The notes beneath the pieces were generated by a model, which searched no databases, had not been told where the DNA came from, and worked only from the letters and a program-made list of their open reading frames with translations. This document shows, in pieces, positions 42,297 to 51,215 of a stretch of 64,000 bases of DNA; the first letter of the stretch is position 1; every line of letters begins with the position of its first letter. Source of the DNA: Cytophagaceae bacterium. GTDB lineage: Bacteria; Bacteroidota; Bacteroidia; Cytophagales; JAIYAX01. Location: contig JAIYAX010000025.1 in NCBI GenBank assembly GCA_027488815.1, forward strand, positions 124,001-188,000. The letters are read 5' to 3'. The position numbers and the translations under genes are program-made.

Positions 42297-42855
42297 GCTT
42301 CCCTGGATTTTCTTTTAAAAATTGCCCCCAATCTTTTGTTTTAACTGACTGCTTTCCTGACCGATGTAAATGACAAAGGCAAACAGCAAGAGCATCTGTT
42401 GCATCGAGTAGTTTAGGGGCTTCTTTGATCTTTAATACCTGAATTAACATGGCGGCAACCTGTTCCTTGGAAGCATTGCCATTACCGGTTACGGCTTGTT
42501 TTACTAGTTTAGGGGCATATTCAGCAATAGGCAATTGACGATTTATGGCTGCTGCTATGGCGACACCCTGTGCACGTCCAAGTTTTAGCATGGATTGAAC
42601 ATTTTTTCCAAAAAAAGGAGCCTCGATAGCCAGCTCATCAGGTAGATACTCATCAATCAATTGTGTAACACGCTCATAAATTTTACTCAACTTGATATAA
42701 GGGTCCTTGTATTTACTCAGATGAATAACACCGTATTGAATAAGCTCGGGTCCCGAAGACCGCTCGCAAATCAATCCATAACCTGTAACAGAAGTACCCG
42801 GATCGATTCCGAGAATGATCTTTTCTTTTATTTTCCCAATATTTGCCAACTCCAC
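42283..42855 (-). CDS. ruvC: Crossover junction endodeoxyribonuclease RuvC
   Basis: 190 residues. Acidic catalytic residues appear in ILGIDPGTSVTGYG, LAIEAPFFGKN and LLDATDALAVCLCH. It resolves Holliday junctions with RuvAB, which are not in this window. There is no ATG at a sensible place: the likely start is the GTG at 42855, or a TTG at 42849. The start overlaps or nearly touches that of the divergent membrane protein gene. Confidence 0.93.
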   Translation of the reverse strand: MELANIGKIKEKIILGIDPGTSVTGYGLICERSSGPELIQYGVIHLSKYKDPYIKLSKIYERVTQLIDEYLPDELAIEAPFFGKNVQSMLKLGRAQGVAIAAAINRQLPIAEYAPKLVKQAVTGNGNASKEQVAAMLIQVLKIKEAPKLLDATDALAVCLCHLHRSGKQSVKTKDWGQFLKENPGKLKHS

Positions 42856-42869
42856 AAGTTAAGCTGAAT

Positions 42870-43796
42870 GTGAAAAACCTCCATGCTTTTTTTGACCATA
42901 AATGGGTGAGGTTGGGCCAACTTTTCATTCCCGTATCGATCCTGCTTTATTATGTGTCTCAACAGCAGGGCAGTATACCGCTTATGGCAATTGGTTTTTC
43001 AGATGCTGCACCTTCATTCTTTTTATTGAGTGTTCTTTCCGTTTTTCAAATACTACTGGAAGCTTACAAGCTTAAACTAACCATTCCGGAGCTAGATAAA
43101 GTCAGTAGTATGCAATCTGTTTCATATGGGCACACTTGTTCAGCCTTGGGCCCAGCCTGGTTGATGGATTTAGTTGGTAAAGGCCTAATATTGAAGCAAA
43201 TACCTTTTGGAAAATTGTTCTACAGTAGTATTTATTTGAAATGGACACAATGGATATCAACCATGATCATAGGGCTGCTGGGCTTAGGGCTGTTTTGGGA
43301 TCAGGCTGGCATCGAAATTTATAAACAATGGATTTTGTTTGGAATACCAATATTGATCATGGCGGCTTGCTTGATCTGGCTTTTTAGAAAAATCTGGATG
43401 CCGTTTTTCCTGAAATGGTTTTCTGTATCCTTGGTGTTTCACACAGCCTCCTGGAAAACCTTTCCAACCTTAACATCTATTGGAATTGCTAAAACCTTCC
43501 TGATACTTTTGCAATATATCATTGTGGCTAATGTTGTTTGCATGGCCCCACCTGATGCTTTGTCAATCATGGCTTCTATGGCTCTTGTGTTCTTCTTGCG
43601 CTCTTTTTTGCCTTCGTTGGGTTGGATGTTTGATTATTTTTCGAGGTATGCCATTGCCAATGCCATTTTAGCCACCATCGGCCTGACCTACCATGAAAGC
43701 TTGTTGCTCACAAGTATGGTGCTGATTATAAATCAAGTGGTGCCGATTTCAATTACATGCCTCTTTGAGCTGTTTTCATTTTTCGATCGAAGGTAA
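42870..43796 (+). CDS. Polytopic membrane protein, flippase-like candidate
   Basis: About 308 residues with roughly eight hydrophobic helices (for example LFIPVSILLYYV, TMIIGLLGLGLFW, FLILLQYIIVANVVCM) and no signal peptide. The general build resembles the membrane part of lysylphosphatidylglycerol synthase/flippase-like proteins (UPF0104), but the match is weak. The start is uncertain: GTG at 42870 (used here) or TTG at 42843, which would overlap ruvC. It precedes a glycosyltransferase gene by 8 bases, so a role in a lipid-linked glycan pathway is possible. Confidence 0.7.
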   Translation: MKNLHAFFDHKWVRLGQLFIPVSILLYYVSQQQGSIPLMAIGFSDAAPSFFLLSVLSVFQILLEAYKLKLTIPELDKVSSMQSVSYGHTCSALGPAWLMDLVGKGLILKQIPFGKLFYSSIYLKWTQWISTMIIGLLGLGLFWDQAGIEIYKQWILFGIPILIMAACLIWLFRKIWMPFFLKWFSVSLVFHTASWKTFPTLTSIGIAKTFLILLQYIIVANVVCMAPPDALSIMASMALVFFLRSFLPSLGWMFDYFSRYAIANAILATIGLTYHESLLLTSMVLIINQVVPISITCLFELFSFFDRR

Positions 43797-43804
43797 GTGT
43801 TCAG

Positions 43805-44947
43805 ATGGTTTTGATTCTGGCTTCAATTCTAGGCTTCTTCTTTCTCTTATATTGTTTTTGGCTACTTGCCCTGACCGTAAAAATTAGAATTGTTCAGCTC
43901 AATAGTTTAAATGTAGAATCAACTCAGTATCCTCAAATTGATTTGCTTATACCCTTTCGCAATGAAAGAGACAACCTGCCTGTTCTTCTAAAATCCATAG
44001 CAGGTTTAAGCTACCCTAAAGACAAGCTTAGCGTGATTTTAGTAAACGATCATAGTGAGGATGGATACCAAACTAATTTGACTGCTTTATTGAAACAATT
44101 CCCTTTTCAGCTACAATTTCTTGATCTACCACAGCACTTTGAAGGAAAAAAGCAGGCACTTAGTTTTGGGTTAGGATATTGCAAAGGAGATTTAGTCGTG
44201 TTTACAGATGCCGATTGCATCTTTGAGTCGGTCTGGCTTGAGTCTTACGCCGAAGCTTTTTCAAAAACTCCGTTTGACCTCTCTTTTGGAGCGGTTCACA
44301 TCAAGGGAAAGGGTTGGTTGGCAAAGTTCCAGCAAGCTGAGCATTACGCTCTCAGTGGTGTTTCTTTTGGAATGGCTTTGTTTAAAAAACCAGTCATGAT
44401 TTCAGCAGCTAACATGTGTTTGAGAAGGGCATTTTTAGAAATTCTCGAGCCTAAAGAGGATATATTTGGGGCATCCATTTCTCCCAGTGGAGATGATATG
44501 TTTCTTCTAAATGAAGTTATTCTTAATGCGGGACTTGTAAAGTGTTTAGTCGGACCGGGGTCGGTAGTACAAACAAACGCAGTCGGCAAAGTCCCTGAAC
44601 TTATCCAGCAACGTATTCGGTGGGCATCGAAATGGAAGAATTTGAGCAACCCATTTTATATTTTTACCGGACTGATTGTCTTGTTCATAAACATTAGTGT
44701 GTTGTCGCTTTTGATACTTGTCTTTTTAAAGCAAGAGCTTATCTATTTTTCTATTGTGCTGCTTGGCATGAAAGCCATATCGGAGTATTTGTTGTTAACA
44801 GAAACGGCTTCCATAATAAGGAAGAACCTGTCGTTGTCCTCATTCGTTCTTCTTTTTTGCATCTATCCCTTTTACTGCATCCTAATGTTTGGCTTATCGC
44901 TGTCCCCGGAGATCAAGTGGAAAGGGCGTCAACACTTGCGAATATGA
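43805..44947 (+). CDS. Membrane glycosyltransferase, family 2
   Basis: 380 residues: an N-terminal membrane helix (LILASILGFFFLLYCFWLLA), a GT-A domain with LIPFRNERDNLPVLLKSI, VILVNDHSEDG, VVFTDADC (DxD motif), SGDDMFLLNE (catalytic base region) and QQRIRWASKW (Q/RxxRW), then two or three C-terminal helices. The layout is that of processive or hydroxyacid/lipid-linked GT2 enzymes acting at the inner membrane. The acceptor is unknown. Its TGA overlaps the ATG of the following 84-residue gene. Confidence 0.9.
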   Translation: MVLILASILGFFFLLYCFWLLALTVKIRIVQLNSLNVESTQYPQIDLLIPFRNERDNLPVLLKSIAGLSYPKDKLSVILVNDHSEDGYQTNLTALLKQFPFQLQFLDLPQHFEGKKQALSFGLGYCKGDLVVFTDADCIFESVWLESYAEAFSKTPFDLSFGAVHIKGKGWLAKFQQAEHYALSGVSFGMALFKKPVMISAANMCLRRAFLEILEPKEDIFGASISPSGDDMFLLNEVILNAGLVKCLVGPGSVVQTNAVGKVPELIQQRIRWASKWKNLSNPFYIFTGLIVLFINISVLSLLILVFLKQELIYFSIVLLGMKAISEYLLLTETASIIRKNLSLSSFVLLFCIYPFYCILMFGLSLSPEIKWKGRQHLRI

Positions 44948-45198
44948 CTGAGGAAGAATTTGAAACCCTTGACCAGCTCTACTTTGTGACCTCTTATGAA
45001 GAGTTGCAGAAGTCTTTGCTGCTCAATGAGTTCGATTTGAGAAAAACCATTATGGGTATGTACAAAAAAGGATGGGTGAAGTGCTTTAATCTTGATCATG
45101 AATTGATCAACATGACAGACAAACAAATTGAGGAAAACTTTCAATCTTTGTCCTTTCTTGCCACCAAAGCAGGGCTTATGGCTCACAATCAACGGTAA
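44944..45198 (+). CDS. Small protein, winged-helix-like, unknown function
   Basis: 84 residues from the ATG at 44944 (ATGA overlap with the glycosyltransferase stop); a longer frame upstream would read into that gene and is rejected. The sequence MTEEEFETLDQLYFVTSYEE followed by LNEFDLRKTIMGMYKKGWVK looks like three helices and a wing, as in small winged-helix proteins. There are no Cys metal sites and no membrane helix. Location between a glycosyltransferase and an ABC permease gives no clear role. Confidence 0.65.
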   Translation: MTEEEFETLDQLYFVTSYEELQKSLLLNEFDLRKTIMGMYKKGWVKCFNLDHELINMTDKQIEENFQSLSFLATKAGLMAHNQR

Positions 45199-45204
45199 AA
45201 TACA

Positions 45205-46455
45205 ATGACGATGAATCAGGCTGAAGAAAGTAAAAGGCCAGGTTACTACATTAAGAAAAGGCTTTTAGCCAATAAACCTGCCATTTTTGGTATGGTGATC
45301 ATTTTATTATCTCTGATCATTGCATTGCTTGGCTATCTGATAATGCCAGACAACACTCCTAATGCAAATGATGGTTCGGTTCAGATTCAGAAAAAGCTAC
45401 CGGGATTTTCGGTTAAGCTTATCAAGGTTCGTAAGTCAATCGATGTTGTACACCTGAACCCATTTGTGTGGATGTTTACAGGTCAGGAGTCAGTATACAC
45501 CATTATTCCAGTTGAAAGCTATAAAGTAAATGGCGCTGTTGTGGAATATGAAGAATACGGGAGACCTGGTTATATCAATAAACTGGATTTGATTACAGCT
45601 GTCATGCCTGTTTACATGGGCAACAGCACACAGGCTAGCTTTGCTAATGGTATGAACTATGAAGTTCAGGGAGAGAAGGTGAAGTTTCTAAACCTTAACG
45701 AAAAGATCGAGGAAACCACATTAACCGAAATAAAGGATCAGTTTGTTAAAAAGCAGGTGGAGAAAAGAGTGTACCTGTTAGGGACCGACAAAGCAGGTAG
45801 AGACATGCTTAGCCGTTTGCTCTTTGGAGCCAGAATTTCACTAGCCATAGGTTTTATTGCCGTTGTGATTTCTCTTTTTGTTGGAGGGATTTTGGGATCT
45901 CTGGCCGGGTATTTTGGCGGCTGGATCGATACTGTGGTAATGTGGTTAATGACTGTGGTTTGGTCGATCCCTGGAATTATGTTGGTCATTGCCATAAGCC
46001 TGGCACTGGGCAGCAAAGGAATTTGGGTTGCCTTTGTAGCAGTAGGGCTTACAACCTGGGTTGAAATTGCAAGGGTAATACGTGGGCAAATCATGTCCAT
46101 CAAAGAAAAAACTTATGTAGAAGCAGCTAAAGCTTTAGGCTTAAAGAACCAACGAATTATTTTGAGACATATCCTCCCCAACTTGTTAGGAACCATTATC
46201 GTTGTGTCCACTTCTAATTTTGCTAATGCAATTTTAATGGAGGCTGGTCTGAGCTTTTTGGGTCTGGGCGTGCAGCCCCCAATGCCAAGCTGGGGCATGA
46301 TGGTAAATGAAGGGTTTCAATCGATAGGAACGAAGAACAGCTGGCATTTGGTGGTTTTGCCAAGTGTCCTGATAAGCCTTTTGGTGCTGGCATTTAACCT
46401 TTTTGGTAACGGACTTAGAGATGCTTATGACCCCCAAGGAGCAAATAAGCTTTGA
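45205..46455 (+). CDS. OppC/DppC-type ABC transporter permease with a large extracytoplasmic insert
   Basis: 416 residues, longer than usual OppC (about 300). After the first helix (IFGMVIILLSLIIALLGYLI) comes an insert of about 140 residues with no membrane segment (KLPGFSVKLIKVRKSIDVVH to FVKKQVEKRVYLLGTDKAGR), then the permease core. The ATP-binding-protein contact loop EAAKALGLKNQRIILRHILP and PPMPSWGMMVNEG are as in OppC/DppC. No partner permease, ATPase or binding protein is nearby, so the complex must use subunits encoded elsewhere. Oligopeptide import is the family's usual role. Confidence 0.88.
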   Translation: MTMNQAEESKRPGYYIKKRLLANKPAIFGMVIILLSLIIALLGYLIMPDNTPNANDGSVQIQKKLPGFSVKLIKVRKSIDVVHLNPFVWMFTGQESVYTIIPVESYKVNGAVVEYEEYGRPGYINKLDLITAVMPVYMGNSTQASFANGMNYEVQGEKVKFLNLNEKIEETTLTEIKDQFVKKQVEKRVYLLGTDKAGRDMLSRLLFGARISLAIGFIAVVISLFVGGILGSLAGYFGGWIDTVVMWLMTVVWSIPGIMLVIAISLALGSKGIWVAFVAVGLTTWVEIARVIRGQIMSIKEKTYVEAAKALGLKNQRIILRHILPNLLGTIIVVSTSNFANAILMEAGLSFLGLGVQPPMPSWGMMVNEGFQSIGTKNSWHLVVLPSVLISLLVLAFNLFGNGLRDAYDPQGANKL

Positions 46456-47680
46456 GGCAGCTCATCTTGAGCTCTCTGCCAAACTGGAGCGTAAGCAACT
46501 TGAAGTAAACGCACTCCTTGAGCTCACCAGAGCCATACAGGAGAATTACGCAGAATCAAAGCTTTTTCAGATTTATACTTTCACTTTTTTGGGGCTTGAT
46601 ACAGCGGAGAGGTTTGCACTTTTTGCATTGGACGGCTCTGCCTGGAAGTGTAAACTTAAGCATGCGACAGCCAAAGATTATTTTAAAGTCACCCTACCGG
46701 ATAAGTTTACGTCTTTGAAAACCATGACTGAAATAGCTGATGAGTCATATGGTTTTCAAGAGTTTAATCTCGTCATCCCGGTTAGCCATAAATCATCTAT
46801 TTTAGCCTATTTGTTTTTAGGAGGCTTACAAATGGACACCTCTGAAACACTAAACAGACTGGCATTTATCAATGCATTTACAAACGTGCTGGTGGTTGCT
46901 CTTGAGAATAAGCGTTTGGTAAGGCAGCAAATTTATCAGGAGGCAATAAAGAAAGAACTCGAAATTGCCCGATCCGTCCAGCAGAATTTGTTTCCGGCCT
47001 GGTTACCCTCTTCCGATCGAATGAGGGTAGAAGCCTACTATCTTCCTCATCAGTCAGTTGGAGGAGATTTTTATGAGTTTATTCAACTAAGCGAGGATAA
47101 GTACCTGATTGCTATCGCTGATATTTCTGGTAAAGGCATACCGGCATCCTTGCTCATGGCTAATTTCCATGCGTCATTGAATACCCTCGTAAGGCAAAGT
47201 TCTGATTTAGTAACTATCGTGAATGAACTGAACTTCCTGACTGGAAAATCCAGAAAGGGAGATTACTTCATCACAGCCTTCATAGCGATCTATGACCAAC
47301 AATCTCAGAAGTTAACCTATATCAATGCCGGTCATAATCCACCTGTTATGATCACGGATGTGGAAACCTCTCCTCAGTTTTTGGAAAAAGGATGTACGAT
47401 TTTAGGGATGTTTGACAAACTCCCGGCCATAGAGTTTGGAGAGATTGACACAGGTCGGAGGTTTATGCTGTTTGCCTATACCGATGGCCTGAGTGAACTG
47501 AGAAACCCGGCAGGGGACGAGATGGGTCATGAGCCCTTGGTCAAAATACTTGCTCAATTGTTTGAGGTTCAAGAGAAAAGCATTCAACCTCATATCGTTC
47601 AGTTAATTGAAAGTCACAGAGATAATCATCCTTACCACGACGATATCACATTTATTTCCTTTAAAGCCTTTCAGGATTGA
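46427..47680 (+). CDS. SpoIIE/RsbU-type PP2C serine phosphatase
   Basis: 417 residues. The N-terminal part is a coiled coil (LERKQLEVNALLELTRAIQE) and a GAF-like sensor region; the C-terminal PP2C domain shows EIARSVQQNLFP, SVGGDFYEF, ADISGKGIPASLLMA, INAGHNPP and AYTDGLSELRNP. Such phosphatases dephosphorylate STAS-type regulators in partner-switching pathways. The STAS-like protein at 9575-9964 is too far away to be linked on this evidence. It overlaps the OppC end by about 29 bases (start at 46427, or 46421). Confidence 0.9.
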   Translation: MTPKEQISFEAAHLELSAKLERKQLEVNALLELTRAIQENYAESKLFQIYTFTFLGLDTAERFALFALDGSAWKCKLKHATAKDYFKVTLPDKFTSLKTMTEIADESYGFQEFNLVIPVSHKSSILAYLFLGGLQMDTSETLNRLAFINAFTNVLVVALENKRLVRQQIYQEAIKKELEIARSVQQNLFPAWLPSSDRMRVEAYYLPHQSVGGDFYEFIQLSEDKYLIAIADISGKGIPASLLMANFHASLNTLVRQSSDLVTIVNELNFLTGKSRKGDYFITAFIAIYDQQSQKLTYINAGHNPPVMITDVETSPQFLEKGCTILGMFDKLPAIEFGEIDTGRRFMLFAYTDGLSELRNPAGDEMGHEPLVKILAQLFEVQEKSIQPHIVQLIESHRDNHPYHDDITFISFKAFQD

Positions 47681-48315
47681 ACCTGTTTTACAAAACCCCT
47701 TTTCTCGTCAGAGTATTTTATCCCGGACTTTTATGGAAGGTACCGATGAGTCAAAACAAAATTTACCTGACTTTTGATGATGGGCCAATCCCGGAGGTTA
47801 CTGATTGGGTATTGGACACTTTAAAAAGTTACAAGGCAAAGGCTACTTTTTTTTGCGTTGGCGACAACATCCGAAAGCATCCTGAGATATTCAAGCGTAC
47901 CATTGCCGAAGGACACTCCATTGGTAATCATACCTATTCTCACCTTAACGGATGGAATATTGGTGATCAGGAATATTTACAAGATGTACGTCAAGCCCAG
48001 GCAGAAATTGAAAAAATGGGTGTGGTTACTCATCTGTTCAGGCCACCTTATGGCAAAACCACTCCAAAGCAAAGAACCGCACTCATACAAGCCTACCAGA
48101 TGATCATGTGGGATGTATTGAGTTGGGACTACGAACGCACAACGCATGCAAAATCTGCTGTGAAATCTATGGTAGCAGCTTCGGAGTCAGGCTCAATTGT
48201 ACTTTTTCACGATAGCCAGAAATCGTTTAAAAAGACCAAAGTAATGCTCCCGGCCTACATGAAATCAATGTCTGATAAAGGATATGAATTTGTAGCACTT
48301 CCCATGCATGATTGA
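47677..48315 (+). CDS. Polysaccharide deacetylase (NodB family)
   Basis: 212 residues. The NodB motifs are YLTFDDGP (catalytic Asp and metal Asp), GNHTYSHLNGW (metal His pair), FRPPYGKT, and MWDVLSWDY. It removes acetyl groups from an amino-sugar polymer such as peptidoglycan or an exopolysaccharide; the substrate is not known. The start is a TTG overlapping the phosphatase stop (TTGA); the region after it (KTPFLVRVFYPGLLWKVP) is typical of relatives, which supports the TTG. It overlaps the tatD-like gene by 8 bases. Confidence 0.88.
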   Translation: MNLFYKTPFLVRVFYPGLLWKVPMSQNKIYLTFDDGPIPEVTDWVLDTLKSYKAKATFFCVGDNIRKHPEIFKRTIAEGHSIGNHTYSHLNGWNIGDQEYLQDVRQAQAEIEKMGVVTHLFRPPYGKTTPKQRTALIQAYQMIMWDVLSWDYERTTHAKSAVKSMVAASESGSIVLFHDSQKSFKKTKVMLPAYMKSMSDKGYEFVALPMHD

Positions 48316-49075
48316 TACTCATTGTCACTTGTATGCTGAAGAGTTGTCTGATGATATTGATGAGGTGCTCAGCAGGGCACAAAAAGTCGGTGTTGAAGAA
48401 ATTTGGCTCCCAAATATCGATGAGCACAGCCTTGATAAATTACTCGCTGTTTCAGATCGCCACCCGAAAAAGTTCAGGCCAATGCTTGGGCTGCACCCTT
48501 GCTATGTAAAGAAGGAAGGCTTTACGGAGCAGCTAGAACTTATCTATGCATACATTCAAAAAGTAAAACCCATAGCAATAGGAGAGATTGGCCTTGATCT
48601 TTATTGGGACAAATCCACCCTTGCACCACAAAAAGAGGCCTTGCAGAGACAATATGAATGGGCAAAGGACCTGAAACTTCCGGTAATTCTTCACAGCAGA
48701 GAAGCATTTGATGAAACTCTACAGGTAGCACTTCAATTTCCGACAGTACCTGGCATTTTTCATTGTTTCACAGGATCGACGGATGAAGCTAAAAAAGCCA
48801 TTGATGCCGGGTATTTACTTGGGATAGGAGGGGTGCTAACTTATAAAAACAGTTCATTAAGAGAAGTGCTCAAACAGATTGATATCAAGTATCTGGTGCT
48901 TGAAACAGATGCTCCTTATCTAAGTCCTGTTCCATTTAGAGGAAAACGAAATGAACCTTCTTATTTGCACTATATTGCTACACAACTCGCTGAGGTAAAA
49001 GGATTAAGTCTGGAAGAAGTGGCTCATCTCACCTCAAAAAATGCTTATCAGTTGATATCTGGAAATGGAGTTTGA
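48308..49075 (+). CDS. TatD family metal-dependent hydrolase
   Basis: 255 residues. The metal-binding motifs are IDTHCHL, IAIGEIGLDLYW, ILHSREAFDE, IFHCFTGS and LETDAPYLSPVPFRGKRNEP. TatD proteins are 3'-5' DNA exonucleases linked to repair, and some relatives are deaminases or D-aminoacyl hydrolases. It is coupled to the deacetylase upstream (8-base overlap) and the asparaginase downstream (11-base overlap). Confidence 0.92.
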   Translation: MIDTHCHLYAEELSDDIDEVLSRAQKVGVEEIWLPNIDEHSLDKLLAVSDRHPKKFRPMLGLHPCYVKKEGFTEQLELIYAYIQKVKPIAIGEIGLDLYWDKSTLAPQKEALQRQYEWAKDLKLPVILHSREAFDETLQVALQFPTVPGIFHCFTGSTDEAKKAIDAGYLLGIGGVLTYKNSSLREVLKQIDIKYLVLETDAPYLSPVPFRGKRNEPSYLHYIATQLAEVKGLSLEEVAHLTSKNAYQLISGNGV

Positions 49076-50153
49076 TTTTTTACCCTTAACGGCCTCCCTT
49101 GATGAAAACTCCTCCCGGGTTTTAATGATTTACACCGGTGGAACTATAGGAATGGAGCAGGATCCTACAACAGGTTATCTGGTACCCTTTTCATTTGAAA
49201 GAATGCTTTCCCGTCTTCCCGATTTATTGGATATGGGAATTACACTTGACCTTTTGGTAGCAAGGCAACCTATTGACTCTAGTAATGTGAGCCCGGCAGA
49301 CTGGATTACCCTTGCCCAAACCATCAAACAATATTTTGAGCAGTACCACGCTTTTGTAGTTCTACATGGTACAGATACTATGGCCTACACAGCTTCTGCC
49401 ATGAGCTACCTGCTGGAAGGTTTGTCTAAACCAATCGTTTTTACCGGGGCACAGCTTCCGATCAGCCTCAGGCGTTCAGATGGTAAGGAAAATCTAATGA
49501 CGGCCTTAGAAATAGCAGTAGCCAGAGAACACAATAAGCCCATTTTACAAGAAGTGGCCCTTTATTTTGGAGGGAAACTGATCCGAGGCAATCGAAGTAA
49601 AAAAGTAGAAAGCAATCTTTTTGATGCTTTTCAAAGCGAAAACTATCCACTATTGGCAGAGGCCGGTGTGCAAATCAATTTTAATACGTCTGCTTTGCTT
49701 CGTTTCAAGCATACCGAGTTTAAAGTCTATGATAAACTTGAGACTTCTATTGCCTTACTTAAAATTTACCCAGGTATCAATGAGCGGCAGTGCCGTTCAC
49801 TATTTGAAGATTCATTTTACAAAGCTGTCCTCATGGAAACCTACGGGGCAGGCAATACGCCAACTTCATTGTGGTTTTCAGCATGTCTGCAAGGGTACAT
49901 CAAGGAGGGAGGAATTGTATTAAATGTGAGCCAATGCCCCGGTGGAAGGGTGATTCAAGGCAAGTATGCGACCAGCAAGCACTTGCTTGACCTTGGCGTT
50001 GTGAGCGGAAATGACATGACCACTGAGTCAGCACTTAGCAAGTTGATGTTTGTTTTAGCCAACTCAGAATCAAAGATGAAAGCAATCCAAATGCTGGGCG
50101 AAAACCTCCGGGGAGAGCTAAGCTCTTTTTACCCTGAAAAGTCATTTGCATAA
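49065..50153 (+). CDS. ansA: Type I L-asparaginase
   Basis: 362 residues without a signal peptide, hence cytoplasmic type I. The two catalytic Thr motifs are MIYTGGTIGM and VLHGTDTMAYTASA, and FTGAQLPI follows. It hydrolyses L-asparagine to aspartate and ammonia. The start ATG lies 11 bases before the TatD stop. The tRNA-Ser gene follows 38 bases after its stop. Confidence 0.92.
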   Translation: MEFDFLPLTASLDENSSRVLMIYTGGTIGMEQDPTTGYLVPFSFERMLSRLPDLLDMGITLDLLVARQPIDSSNVSPADWITLAQTIKQYFEQYHAFVVLHGTDTMAYTASAMSYLLEGLSKPIVFTGAQLPISLRRSDGKENLMTALEIAVAREHNKPILQEVALYFGGKLIRGNRSKKVESNLFDAFQSENYPLLAEAGVQINFNTSALLRFKHTEFKVYDKLETSIALLKIYPGINERQCRSLFEDSFYKAVLMETYGAGNTPTSLWFSACLQGYIKEGGIVLNVSQCPGGRVIQGKYATSKHLLDLGVVSGNDMTTESALSKLMFVLANSESKMKAIQMLGENLRGELSSFYPEKSFA

Positions 50154-50191
50154 ACCTATTTTTCTCCATTTCTTTGGGGGATTTTTGCGAA

Positions 50192-50279
50192 GGAGAGGTG
50201 TCCGAGTGGTTGAAGGAGCACGCCTGGAAAGTGTGTATACCCCTAAAGGGTATCGAGGGTTCGAATCCCTCTCTCTCCG
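50192..50279 (+). tRNA. tRNA-Ser(GGA)
   Basis: The acceptor stem GGAGAGG pairs with TCTCTCC; the anticodon loop CTGGAAA carries GGA, which reads UCC and UCU serine codons. A long variable arm ATACCC-CTAAA-GGGTAT (class II) and the T arm GAGGGTTCGAATCCCTC are clear. Discriminator base is G. The 3' CCA is not encoded. It lies between ansA and exbB. Confidence 0.97.
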
Positions 50280-50352
50280 CATATCAAACGAAAAGAAAAC
50301 AAAAACAAAACGAATAAACACTCAAACAAAGAAGTACAACCCACTATCACTT

Positions 50353-51186
50353 ATGAAAAAGTCCATTGCTTTATCGCTCATCGTGTTTCTCTTTAGCCTG
50401 GGTAATCTGAACACCTATGCCCAGTCTGAGCAAAAAGCTGCCGATACAACGGTTTCAACAGCTGCACCCACGACTGACTCTGCAGCCAACAAGCCAGCTG
50501 AACCTGCTGCTGAAGAAACTGCAACTTCTACAGAAGAAGTAATTGAAGAAAAGTCTTTCAACCAAGTATTGAAGCAGCAGTTCATCGAAGGTGGTCCTGC
50601 ATTTATGGGTGTGGTATTGGTATCACTCATTCTGGGTCTAGCCCTGGCAATTGAGCGTATCATTTACCTTAACCTTGCAACCACAAACACCGATAAATTG
50701 CTCAACAAGATTGAAGATGCACTTAAATCTGGTGGAGTCGATGCTGCGAAAGAAGTATGCAGAAACACAGCGGGACCTGTTGCAAGTATCTTCTACCAAG
50801 GTCTGGAGCGTAGCAAAGAAGGAATTGATATGGTTGAAAAATCAGTAGTTTCTTATGGAAGCGTTCAGATGGGTCAGCTTGAAAAAGGACTTAGCTGGAT
50901 TAACCTCTTTATCGCTCTTGCCCCTATGCTAGGTTTCATGGGTACGGTAATTGGTATGATTGAAGCTTTCGATGCCATTCAGGCAGCAGGTGACATTTCA
51001 CCTTCACTGGTAGCAGGTGGTATCAAAGTGGCCCTTTTGACTACTGTATTTGGTCTTATTGTCGCCATGATCCTTCAAATTTTCTACAACTACATTATTG
51101 GCAAAATCGACAGCATCGTTAACAGTATGGAAGACGCTTCCATTTCGTTTATCGATATGCTTATCAAATACCACGCAGTTAAATAA
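50353..51186 (+). CDS. exbB: MotA/TolQ/ExbB proton channel family protein
   Basis: 277 residues from the ATG at 50353 (MKKSIALSLIVFLFSLGN). It has an N-terminal hydrophobic segment, a low-complexity Ala/Thr/Glu stretch (about residues 30-70), then the ExbB core with GPAFMGVVLVSLILGLALAI, APMLGFMGTVIGMIEAF and GIKVALLTTVFGLIVAMI. It forms the inner-membrane proton channel that, with ExbD, powers TonB-dependent or type IX processes. A longer frame upstream would run through the tRNA gene and is rejected. Next come a four-helix protein and two ExbD genes. Confidence 0.93.
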   Translation: MKKSIALSLIVFLFSLGNLNTYAQSEQKAADTTVSTAAPTTDSAANKPAEPAAEETATSTEEVIEEKSFNQVLKQQFIEGGPAFMGVVLVSLILGLALAIERIIYLNLATTNTDKLLNKIEDALKSGGVDAAKEVCRNTAGPVASIFYQGLERSKEGIDMVEKSVVSYGSVQMGQLEKGLSWINLFIALAPMLGFMGTVIGMIEAFDAIQAAGDISPSLVAGGIKVALLTTVFGLIVAMILQIFYNYIIGKIDSIVNSMEDASISFIDMLIKYHAVK

Positions 51187-51215
51187 TTCACTCCATTCAT
51201 TAATCCCCAACCATC

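Noticed and set aside
44857-44943. Longer version of the 84-residue protein reading back into the glycosyltransferase
   Set aside because: It would be translated out of frame inside a conserved membrane helix of the glycosyltransferase; the ATGA start is more natural.
9575-47680. Functional pairing of the STAS-like protein with the SpoIIE-type phosphatase
   Set aside because: They are about 37 kb apart, and the STAS-like protein lacks a recognisable phosphorylated Ser motif; there is no sequence evidence for a pair.
50146-50352. Upstream extension of exbB through the tRNA-Ser gene
   Set aside because: The extra residues are a translation of the tRNA; the signal-like MKKSIALSLIVF at 50353 is the true start.
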